A DNA stretch of 5,012 nucleotides from an uncultured Treponema sp. (GTDB taxonomy: Bacteria; Spirochaetota; Spirochaetia; Treponematales; Treponemataceae). The position numbers and the translations under genes were made by a program. Every line of letters starts with the position of its first letter. Within the stretch, counting starts at the first letter, position 1. Positions 1 through 5,012 of this stretch are shown here, in pieces. The stretch covers positions 1 through 5,012 of the forward strand of contig CAJOPO010000392.1 in NCBI GenBank assembly GCA_905236315.1. Direction: 5' to 3'. The notes below the pieces were generated by a model. That model saw only the letters and a program-made list of their open reading frames with translations. It had not been told where the DNA came from and did not search any database.

Positions 1-1139
1 AAAAAATATTACTTGCAATGCTTTTCTCATCTCTTACATTTTCTGCTTTTGCAAAGACCTTTACGTTTACTTCAGCGGAGGGTACGCCAGTTACTTTCGA
101 GGTTACTGATTCTAGTGTAGAGAAAATTGTAGAATCAATGCATGATGAAATACAAGAGCAGATTAAGGAGAATAATATATCTACTTCAGACCTTCAAAGT
201 GCTTCTAGTGAATATGCAACGAATGAAGGTACAATATCTTCTTATGCGTCTGAGTATAGTGATGTGATAGATTCTTTAACATCACTTTTGACTGGAACTG
301 GTACCGATGATTCTGGAAGCGCAGAAACTGCAAATGCTATTTTGGTGGCAGCTCAAGCAGGGCTTGCCATACAAAATCAGTGGGCACAGGCTTATATAGG
401 GCAAATATGGCCTGGTTTTCATATTGGAGGAGGCGTTAATGTAGGACTTTCTATGATAGATTTATCTAGTTTAAATACATTGATGAGTTCTATGGGAGTG
501 TCTCTTCCTATAGATGAACTACCTTTCCCCTCTATTACAGCTGATTTACGCATTGGTGGCATAAAATGGCCTTTTGATGTGGGCTTTACAGTTATGAAGT
601 TTGATGCAAGTCAAATTGACGCTGTTAAAGATATGGGCATTGCTATGGACTATCTTGCTGTTGGTGGAGATGTTCGTTATGCTATTATACCTAAAGGCCC
701 TCTAAATACAAGAGTTTCTTTAACAGGTGGATTTTATTATACAAATATGAACTTTGGCTATGAAGCAGATGATTATGGCAAGATAGAAGCAGGGGTTAAT
801 GCAGGAACCGTTGCACTTGGAGCACAGGCTTCTGCAAAGTTATTATTTTTTGTGCCATATCTAGGTGCTAGATTGCTCTTTTCTTTTGGAAAGGCCACAG
901 TAGCTTTTTCTCCTAACTGGGATTCTTTGCTAGGTAATTCTACTTCATATTCTGCTTTCTTAAAGATTTTGCCTTCTACAATAAGTATGAATTCAGATAA
1001 AGCATTTTCCTTTGCCCCACAATTATATGCAGGTTTTGGCATAGACTTATTTATTATAGATATAACAATGGGCTTTAGCTATACAATTATTTCTAATGTA
1101 GTAGGAGCGAACGTAAGCGTGCGCATCGCATGGGATTAA
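1..1139 (+). CDS. Exported protein, probable outer-membrane beta-barrel (5'-partial, function unknown)
   Basis: I do not recognise a named family. The frame is open from the left edge: codons from base 3 read KILLA directly before the ATG at 18. That ATG has no ribosome binding site before it. Together the residues form the hydrophobic core of a signal peptide ending in SAFA (residues 9-12, numbering from the ATG), with likely cleavage before K13. The real start is therefore probably a few codons before the window. Residues about 31-92 are polar and helix-prone, followed by a Gly/Thr/Ser/Asp linker (93-103). From about residue 134 to the end there are repeated short alternating strands rich in Gly, Tyr, Phe and Val, for example around 136-147, 186-194, 214-224, 232-246, 256-272 and 335-373. 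This suggests a barrel of roughly 10-12 strands. The chain ends in IAWD, with Trp penultimate instead of the usual terminal aromatic. There are no cysteines, as is common in exported proteins. It is convergent with pflA and shows no functional link to it. Confidence 0.75.
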   Translation, partial: KILLAMLFSSLTFSAFAKTFTFTSAEGTPVTFEVTDSSVEKIVESMHDEIQEQIKENNISTSDLQSASSEYATNEGTISSYASEYSDVIDSLTSLLTGTGTDDSGSAETANAILVAAQAGLAIQNQWAQAYIGQIWPGFHIGGGVNVGLSMIDLSSLNTLMSSMGVSLPIDELPFPSITADLRIGGIKWPFDVGFTVMKFDASQIDAVKDMGIAMDYLAVGGDVRYAIIPKGPLNTRVSLTGGFYYTNMNFGYEADDYGKIEAGVNAGTVALGAQASAKLLFFVPYLGARLLFSFGKATVAFSPNWDSLLGNSTSYSAFLKILPSTISMNSDKAFSFAPQLYAGFGIDLFIIDITMGFSYTIISNVVGANVSVRIAWD

Positions 1140-1153
1140 TATCGGTTTATAGT

Positions 1154-1210
1154 GCTATTTTAGGCTCAGTCGATTTTTTATTTTCAAGTTATACTGACTA
1201 GAAAAATAGC
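1154..1210. other. Imperfect stem-loop downstream of the barrel-protein gene
   Basis: An 8-base arm GCTATTTT (1154-1161) is exactly complementary to AAAATAGC (1203-1210). A further CAGT/ACTG pairing (1167-1170 with 1193-1196) lies inside. The loop carries a T-rich stretch (1174-1184). It begins 15 bases after the TAA stop, where a terminator would be expected, but there is no T-run after the right arm. It may be a weak 3'-end structure of the mRNA or chance in AT-rich DNA. Confidence 0.25.
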
Positions 1211-1250
1211 ATAAATATTGAAATTTTGTAATTTTTTGTGGGTACGACTA

Positions 1251-1327
1251 GGGTTCTTAGGGGCTTAGCCCCTAAGAATTGCTGAAAAAGAGGGGTATTA
1301 GGGGTTCAAGGGCACCCCCTTGAAAAC
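1251..1327. repeat. GC-rich composite of two hairpins in the convergent gap
   Basis: The first hairpin has a perfect 11-bp stem, TTCTTAGGGGC (1254-1264) against GCCCCTAAGAA (1268-1278), with a TTA loop. The second has an 8-bp stem, TTCAAGGG (1305-1312) against CCCTTGAA (1317-1324), with a 4-base loop. Between them lie AGGGG and GGGG tracts (1291-1304) that could pair alternatively with the CCCCC at 1315-1319. Its composition differs sharply from the AT-rich DNA on both sides, as expected of a dispersed palindromic intergenic repeat. Neither hairpin is followed closely by a T-run on either strand; the nearest is TTTTT on the minus strand about 20 bases past the second stem. It is therefore not a textbook terminator, although it lies between two converging genes and could block transcription from both sides. 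Whether copies exist elsewhere cannot be seen here. Confidence 0.6.
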
Positions 1328-1354
1328 TGATTTTCATAAGTAGTAGGTAATTGT

Positions 1355-2110
1355 TTATTTTAATTCTTTTTCCCATGCACTATATTTTTCACATTCCAAA
1401 ATACGTCTTGCATTTTCTACACGTTCTTTAGAAGGACTATCAACATTTTCTAGCGGGTAGGGAAGTCCTAATTTCTGATATTTTAATATGCCTAAAGTAT
1501 GATAGGGCAAAATCTCTACTCGTTCAACATTATGTAAACTACGAATAAAATCCCTTGTTTGAGTAAGATATTCATCGTTATCAGAAATACCAGGAACTAA
1601 TACATGGCGAATCCAAATGGGCTTTTTTATTTCGTCTAAGTAATGAAACATATCTATGATATTATCATTTGCCTTTCCTGTAAGTTTTACATGTTCTTCG
1701 TTATTTATATGTTTTATATCCATCAAAAGTAAATCAGTCTTTTCCATAAGGGCATTAAACTTGTTAAACCAAGTTTCATTTCTTGTAAATGGTGCGCCTG
1801 CTGTATCTATACAAGTATTTATTCCCTCTTGCTTGGCTATAGTAAAAAGTTCAAGCAAAAAATCTAACTGCACAAGAGGTTCTCCCCCGCTAACAGTAAT
1901 TCCTCCATACTTTCCCCAGTAGCTTTTGCAAGATAGAGCTTCTTGTATGAGGTCATCAGCAGAGCGTAGTGTTCCCTGCTTTATATCCCAAGTGTCTGGA
2001 TTATGGCAGAACTTACAACGAAGAGGACAACCAGCAAAAAATATAATATATCTAAGTCCAGGTCCATCTACAGACCCAAAAGATTCTATTGAATGAATAT
2101 AACCCTGCAT
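1355..2110 (-). CDS. pflA: Pyruvate formate-lyase activating enzyme (radical SAM)
   Basis: This cytoplasmic enzyme uses reduced [4Fe-4S] and S-adenosylmethionine to make a 5'-deoxyadenosyl radical, which abstracts hydrogen from the active-site glycine of PflB. The protein is 251 residues, against 246 for E. coli PflA as I recall. The family opening VDGPG is at 14-18. The cluster-binding CxxxCxxC is C28-P-L-R-C32-K-F-C35, followed by HNPDTW. The SAM-contact motif SGGEP is at 74-78. IDTAG (101-105), MDIKH (130-134), RHVLVPG (168-174) and LPYHTLG (201-207) match the PflA pattern, with D102, D131, K133 and H204 as probable SAM- or substrate-side residues. There are no extra ferredoxin-like Cys clusters between the radical-SAM motif and GGEP. 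This separates it from activases of glycerol dehydratase or choline-lyase type enzymes. AGGA six bases upstream supports the ATG at 2110. The gene lies 123 bases after pflB on the same strand, and its obvious partner is PflB. Confidence 0.96.
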   Translation of the reverse strand: MQGYIHSIESFGSVDGPGLRYIIFFAGCPLRCKFCHNPDTWDIKQGTLRSADDLIQEALSCKSYWGKYGGITVSGGEPLVQLDFLLELFTIAKQEGINTCIDTAGAPFTRNETWFNKFNALMEKTDLLLMDIKHINNEEHVKLTGKANDNIIDMFHYLDEIKKPIWIRHVLVPGISDNDEYLTQTRDFIRSLHNVERVEILPYHTLGILKYQKLGLPYPLENVDSPSKERVENARRILECEKYSAWEKELK

Positions 2111-2116
2111 ATTTTA

Positions 2117-2120
2117 TCCT
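2117..2120 (-). promoter_or_regulatory. Ribosome binding site of pflA
   Basis: Minus-strand AGGA is followed by six bases (TAAAAT) and then the ATG at 2110-2108. It starts only about 6 bases after the U-run of the pflB terminator, so no promoter fits between the terminator and this site. Translation of pflA therefore depends on transcripts that have passed the terminator. Confidence 0.7.
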
Positions 2121-2126
2121 ATTTAT

Positions 2127-2165
2127 AAAAAAGCCGAATGTCCCAAAGTGAACATCCGGCTTTTT
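2127..2165 (-). terminator. Intrinsic terminator after pflB, before pflA
   Basis: Read on the minus strand, GCCGGATGTT (2160-2151) pairs with GACATTCGGC (2142-2133) around an 8-base loop. This makes a 10-bp stem in which two pairs are G-U. It is followed directly by six U (2132-2127), and an A-run before the stem extends the pairing. On the plus strand the two wobbles become A-C mismatches, so the structure belongs to minus-strand transcripts. It ends pflB messages about 70 bases after the stop codon. It probably leaks, since pflA begins 17 bases beyond the U-run. Confidence 0.88.
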
Positions 2166-2169
2166 GTTA

Positions 2170-2207
2170 AAGGCATTGGTAGAAATATTAATTTTTATCA
2201 GTGCCTT
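2170..2207 (+). other. Long hairpin that pairs fully only as plus-strand RNA
   Basis: Bases 2170-2186 pair without interruption with 2191-2207 around the loop ATTA, giving 17 pairs. Three of them are G-U (2176/2201, 2179/2198, 2182/2195). In minus-strand RNA, the direction of pflB and pflA, those three become A-C mismatches and only the outer 6-bp AAGGCA/TGCCTT stem is perfect. It sits in the 3' untranslated region of pflB, just before the terminator. No T-run follows on the plus strand, so it is not a plus-strand terminator. It could be a 3'-end stabiliser of the pflB mRNA with a degenerate stem, part of an antisense RNA, or coincidence. Confidence 0.45.
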
Positions 2208-2233
2208 ATGCTTAAATTAATAAATCTTAAAAA

Positions 2234-4576
2234 TTAAAGTGTTCCATGACAGGTACGTGCTATAACATCGTCCTGCTGTTCCTTTGTAAGATTAATAAAG
2301 CGTACTGCATAACCTGAAACACGTACTGTAAAGTTTGCATACTCAGGTTTTTCTGGGTGTGCCTGGCAGTCCTTAAGTTTTTCTACACCAAATACGTTTA
2401 CGTTTAAGTGGTGTGCTCCCTTAGAGAAGTAGCCGTCCATTACGTTTACAAGGTTATTAACTCTTTCTTCTTCATTATGACCTAATGCATCAGGGTTAAT
2501 TGTCTGTGTATTAGAAATGCCGTCAAGAGCATATTCATAAGGAACCTTTGCTACAGAGTTCAAAGACTTAATAAGACCCTTTGTTTCTGCTCCATAAGAT
2601 GGGTTTGCACCAGGAGAGAATGGCTCATGAGCTTTGCGTCCGTTTGGCAATGCACCAGTTGCTTTTCCGTATACAACGTTAGAAGTAATTGTAAGAATAG
2701 AAGTAGTTGGTTCTGCATTGCGATATGTGTGATGCTTCTTAATTTTTGCCATAAAGGTCTTTAAGAGCCACTTTGCAATTTCGTCTGCTCTGTCATCATC
2801 TTGACCATAGCGTGGGAAGTCGCCTTCAACTTCAAAGTCGCGAGCTAGGTTCTTTACAACTTCTACCACTTCTCCAGTCTTTCTGTTCTTTACTTCTACA
2901 TCGCCACGAATGACCTTTACTTTTGCATATTTAATAGCAGAAAGAGAGTCTACAACATGGCTAAAGCCTGCAATACCTGTTGCAAATGTACGACGAACAT
3001 CAGTATCAATAAGAGCAAGTTCTGCAGCTTCATAGTAGTATTTATCATGCATATAGTGAATTGCATTCAAAGTATTTACATACAAATCTGCAAGCCAGTC
3101 TAGCATAATGTCATACTTATGCATAACTTCATTGTAATCAAGGTAATCACTTGTAATAGGAGCAATCTCTGGTCCTACTTGTACACCTGGTGTTAAACCA
3201 TCTGCTTCATCACGACCGCCGTTAATAGCGTATAGCAATGCTTTTGCAAGGTTAGCACGTGCACCAAAGAACTGCATTTCTTTACCAGTCTGAGTTGCAG
3301 AAACACAACAACAGATAGAATAGTCATCGCCCCATACAGGTCTCATAACATCATCATTTTCATATTGAATAGAAGATGTATCTATAGAAATCTTAGCTGC
3401 ATAGCTACGGAAATTCTTTGGTAAACGCTGAGAATACAATACAGTAATATTAGGCTCTGGGCTAGGTCCCATGTTTTCTAGTGTGTGCAAGAAGCGGAAG
3501 TCATTCTTTGTTACCATTGAGCGACCATCTTGACCTAAACCTGCTACTTCCAAAGTTGCCCAAATTGGGTCTCCAGAGAATAACTGATTGTAGCTTTCTA
3601 TACGTGCAAAGCGAACCATGCGGAACTTCATAACAATGTGGTCTACAAGTTCCTGTGCCTGCTGTTCTGTAATAACGCCATTCTTTAAGTCGCGTTCAAT
3701 GTAAATGTCAAGGAATGTTGCAATACGACCAACAGACATTGCAGCACCGTTCTGTGTCTTAATAGCAGCAAGATAACCAAAGTACAACCACTGGAATGCT
3801 TCTTTTGCATTCTTTGCAGGCTTAGAAATATCAAAGCCATAAGAAGCTGCCATTTCTTTCATCTGCTTGAGAGCTTTAATCTGCTCTGCTACTTCTTCAC
3901 GTAAGCGGATTACATCATCAGTCATTGTGCCATCGCCAATGTTTGCAAAATCCTTTTCCTTTGACTTGATAAGGAAGTCGATACCATACAATGCAATACG
4001 ACGATAATCACCAACAATGCGTCCACGTCCATAAGTGTCAGGCAAACCTGTTAAAATATGGGAAGAACGTGCTCTGCGGATTTCTGGGGTATAAACCTGG
4101 AATACTGCATCTGAGTGTGTCTTATGGTATTCAGTAAAGATTTTATGAAGTTCTGCATTTGGCTTGTAACCGTACATTTCGCAAGACTGCTCTGCCATGC
4201 GGATTCCACCAAAAGGCATAAATGCTCTTTTAAGAGGTTTATCTGTCTGAAGACCAACTACTTGTTCAAGATTTTTGCCATCTTCACAGATGTATCCTGG
4301 CTTATGAGCTGTGATACCAGTAACAATGTCTGTATCCAAATCCAAAACACCAGATCTTTCTTTTCCGTCAAGACCAACAGATTTTTTGTTGTGTTCTTCT
4401 TTTTGTAAACGCTGTAATTCTGCAAACAACTTGTTTGTAGCTTCTGTAGGACCAGCTAAGAAACTAGAATCTCCGTCGTAAGGCGTGTAGTTTAGCTGAA
4501 TGAATTCGCGGACGTTTACTTCGTCCTGCCAAAGGCGACCTGTTTTGAAGCCTTTCCACTCTTCTCTTTCGCTCAT
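2234..4576 (-). CDS. pflB: Formate C-acetyltransferase (pyruvate formate-lyase)
   Basis: This glycyl-radical enzyme of the cytoplasm converts pyruvate and CoA into acetyl-CoA and formate, a main anaerobic route from pyruvate. The protein is 780 residues; E. coli PflB has 760. From the N-terminus it shows [17 protein letters not shown] (177-193, pyruvate-side arginines), DPIWAT (336-341, W339), the active-site cysteine pair C423-C424 in ICCCVS (421-426), and [10 protein letters not shown] (434-443), where R440 matches E. coli R435. [10 protein letters not shown] is at 629-638, HLNVNV at 723-728, and the glycyl-radical loop RVSGYAVRF is at 752-760 with G755 as the radical site. These features mark it as true PFL; diol or glycerol dehydratases lack the cysteine pair. 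A segment of about 15 residues near 559-576 is longer than I recall for E. coli. GAGG eight bases upstream supports the ATG at 4576. It has its own promoter, and pflA follows downstream. No formate channel gene (focA) precedes it in the window. Confidence 0.98.
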   Translation of the reverse strand: MSEREEWKGFKTGRLWQDEVNVREFIQLNYTPYDGDSSFLAGPTEATNKLFAELQRLQKEEHNKKSVGLDGKERSGVLDLDTDIVTGITAHKPGYICEDGKNLEQVVGLQTDKPLKRAFMPFGGIRMAEQSCEMYGYKPNAELHKIFTEYHKTHSDAVFQVYTPEIRRARSSHILTGLPDTYGRGRIVGDYRRIALYGIDFLIKSKEKDFANIGDGTMTDDVIRLREEVAEQIKALKQMKEMAASYGFDISKPAKNAKEAFQWLYFGYLAAIKTQNGAAMSVGRIATFLDIYIERDLKNGVITEQQAQELVDHIVMKFRMVRFARIESYNQLFSGDPIWATLEVAGLGQDGRSMVTKNDFRFLHTLENMGPSPEPNITVLYSQRLPKNFRSYAAKISIDTSSIQYENDDVMRPVWGDDYSICCCVSATQTGKEMQFFGARANLAKALLYAINGGRDEADGLTPGVQVGPEIAPITSDYLDYNEVMHKYDIMLDWLADLYVNTLNAIHYMHDKYYYEAAELALIDTDVRRTFATGIAGFSHVVDSLSAIKYAKVKVIRGDVEVKNRKTGEVVEVVKNLARDFEVEGDFPRYGQDDDRADEIAKWLLKTFMAKIKKHHTYRNAEPTTSILTITSNVVYGKATGALPNGRKAHEPFSPGANPSYGAETKGLIKSLNSVAKVPYEYALDGISNTQTINPDALGHNEEERVNNLVNVMDGYFSKGAHHLNVNVFGVEKLKDCQAHPEKPEYANFTVRVSGYAVRFINLTKEQQDDVIARTCHGTL

Positions 4577-4584
4577 CTTTGCAA

Positions 4585-4588
4585 CCTC
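4585..4588 (-). promoter_or_regulatory. Ribosome binding site of pflB
   Basis: Minus-strand AAGAGGTT has its GAGG core eight bases before the ATG at 4576-4574. It is the only good Shine-Dalgarno match near the first in-frame ATG, and the protein from there begins at the expected point relative to known PFLs. An AT-rich 6-bp hairpin, AAGTTT/AAACTT (4614-4609 with 4604-4599), lies just upstream of it, too weak to be called a switch. Confidence 0.75.
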
Positions 4589-4636
4589 TTTGTATAAAAA
4601 GTTTCTTAAAACTTATATTAAATTTGCAGGAATCAC

Positions 4637-4660
4637 TTGCGTGCATATTTTGCTACGCAA
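4637..4660 (-). other. Hairpin near the 5' end of the pflB leader
   Basis: TTGCGT (minus strand 4660-4655) pairs with ACGCAA (4642-4637). After one unpaired A, GCA pairs with TGC, giving 9 bp around a 5-base AAATA loop. If the promoter call is right, it starts about 10 nt into the transcript. It may stabilise the message, as 5'-terminal hairpins do, or the dyad could be a protein-binding site in DNA. It does not match the FNR, CRP or Rex consensus that I know. Confidence 0.4.
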
Positions 4661-4675
4661 CCTTACCTACCTAAT

Positions 4676-4704
4676 ATAATACTCAACTATTAAAATTTAT
4701 TCAA
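4676..4704 (-). promoter_or_regulatory. Sigma-70-type promoter of pflB
   Basis: On the minus strand, the -35 box TTGAAT (4704-4699), a 17-base spacer (4698-4682) and the -10 box TATTAT (4681-4676) form a good match with optimal spacing. Transcription would start near 4669, giving a leader of about 93 nt. It is the best promoter I could find in the 436 bases before pflB. The alternatives have worse boxes or spacing. Confidence 0.6.
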
Positions 4705-4719
4705 CAGAATTTGCAATTT

Positions 4720-4735
4720 ATTCTAAAGAATTCTA
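4720..4735 (-). promoter_or_regulatory. Helically phased direct repeat upstream of the pflB promoter
   Basis: Minus-strand TAGAAT occurs twice (4735-4730 and 4725-4720) with starts exactly 10 bp apart, so both copies face the same side of the helix. They would lie at about -51 to -66 relative to the predicted start, a usual place for an activator. The sequence between them also makes the 8-bp palindrome AGAATTCT (4727-4734). AT-rich DNA yields such repeats by chance, so this is only a candidate operator. Confidence 0.3.
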
Positions 4736-4736
4736 C

Positions 4737-4928
4737 ACTTTATATAGCGGAAAAAATGGAAAAATTGTTATAAAATCACTTTATCTAGCGTTTTATGATT
4801 ATTTTTGTGGTACTTGACACAGAAATAAATAAATATACAGAAAAAATTGAATATTTATGAGTTTTTACACGAAAATTAGTTTTTAACGTATACGGTGGTG
4901 TTACAAAAAGTATGCTAAAACTTTTAAC
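4737..4928. other. Intergenic stretch with no recognisable gene
   Basis: This is very AT-rich with stop codons in all frames at short intervals. A plus-strand GGAAAAAATGG context (from 4749) opens a frame of only five codons. A perfect TTGACA (4814-4819, plus strand) has no -10 box at the proper distance; TATACA starts after only 14 bases. CGTATACG (4887-4894) is an isolated 8-bp palindrome. I see no tRNA, riboswitch or conserved RNA fold. Confidence 0.6.
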
Positions 4929-5012
4929 CGTCATTTTGAGCAATAGGCGTTGCCAGCGAAAAATCTGTGAATCTCACAGATTTTCGCTAAGATTCGATAG
5001 ATTCTTCCACAA
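4929..5012. repeat. Palindromic intergenic repeat element, running off the right edge
   Basis: It begins with CGTCATTTTGAGC (4929-4941), which resembles the conserved edge (CGTCATTCTGAGC-like) of palindromic repeats scattered between genes in many bacteria. The core is a strong hairpin: AGCGAAAAATCTGTGA (4955-4970) against TCACAGATTTTCGCT (4974-4988), 15 bp with one bulged A and an ATC loop. After it, GATTC occurs twice (4991-4995 and 5000-5004). The edge and hairpin are seen directly; membership of a multi-copy family is inferred from resemblance. The element may continue past the window. Confidence 0.65.

Noticed and set aside
773..1042. Open frame of 89 codons on the minus strand inside the barrel-protein gene
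   Set aside because: It lies wholly antisense within a convincing plus-strand gene, has no clear ribosome binding site, and its sequence has no domain character.
1251..1327. CRISPR array or attachment site in the convergent gap
   Set aside because: There are no regularly spaced direct repeats with distinct spacers, no tRNA gene and no integrase; the signal is palindromic only.
1656..1922. Open frame of 88 codons on the plus strand across pflA
   Set aside because: It is antisense to a gene with all radical-SAM motifs intact; its hydrophobic composition is the complement of pflA codons.
2208..2330. Separate pflA promoter at the end of pflB or in the spacer
   Set aside because: AT-rich hexamers exist, but none combines both boxes at 16-18 base spacing. 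Any such transcript would still have to pass the terminator.
4051..4408. Two open frames (minus 4051-4257, plus 4115-4408) inside pflB
   Set aside because: Both overlap highly conserved PFL sequence in other frames and lack start signals.
4464..4646. Open frame of 60 codons on the minus strand overlapping the pflB start
   Set aside because: It overlaps the pflB N-terminus in another frame, is rich in Arg/Lys/Ser from frame shift, and has no ribosome binding site. The upstream part is explained by the pflB leader.
4637..4660. Rex or FNR operator in the pflB leader
   Set aside because: The half-sites TTGCGT/ACGCAA do not match the TTGTGA or TTGAT type consensus, and an unpaired base breaks the symmetry.
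4814..4842. Plus-strand promoter from the perfect TTGACA at 4814
   Set aside because: The only -10-like hexamer (TATACA) is 14 bases away, and no gene follows on the plus strand within the window.

Overview
The window looks like a chromosomal segment of an AT-rich, diderm, fermentative anaerobe. A host-associated spirochaete of the Treponema type is my best guess. It rests on three things: AT-rich intergenic DNA, a long pyruvate formate-lyase with its own activase, and an exported protein that looks like an outer-membrane barrel. The genus is inference from style, not from a marker gene.

Layout. (1) Bases 1-1139, plus strand: the 3' part of a gene for a secreted, probably outer-membrane beta-barrel protein. 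The reading frame is open to the left edge, so the true start lies before the window. (2) Bases 1140-1354: a convergent gap with no gene. It holds a GC-rich composite of two hairpins that stands out from its AT-rich surroundings. (3) Bases 1355-2110, minus strand: pflA, the radical-SAM pyruvate formate-lyase activating enzyme. (4) Bases 2111-2233: a short spacer with a strong intrinsic terminator for pflB and a second long hairpin that pairs well only as plus-strand RNA. (5) Bases 2234-4576, minus strand: pflB, a complete pyruvate formate-lyase with its catalytic cysteines and glycyl-radical site. (6) Bases 4577-5012: a 436-base gene-free region. It holds a good sigma-70-type promoter for pflB, a leader of about 93 nt with a hairpin, a 10-bp-phased direct repeat just upstream of the promoter, and at the right edge a palindromic element resembling dispersed intergenic repeats.

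How it works together. PflB splits pyruvate plus CoA into acetyl-CoA and formate under anaerobic conditions, but only after PflA has abstracted a hydrogen from one glycine of PflB using S-adenosylmethionine and a 4Fe-4S cluster. The genes lie in the order pflB-pflA, and a terminator stands immediately before the pflA ribosome binding site. The simplest reading is that most transcripts end after pflB and a minority read through, giving much substrate enzyme and little activase.

I see no undescribed multi-gene system. The gene content is ordinary central metabolism plus one unassigned envelope protein. The points worth a second look are the non-coding structures and the unassigned barrel protein.
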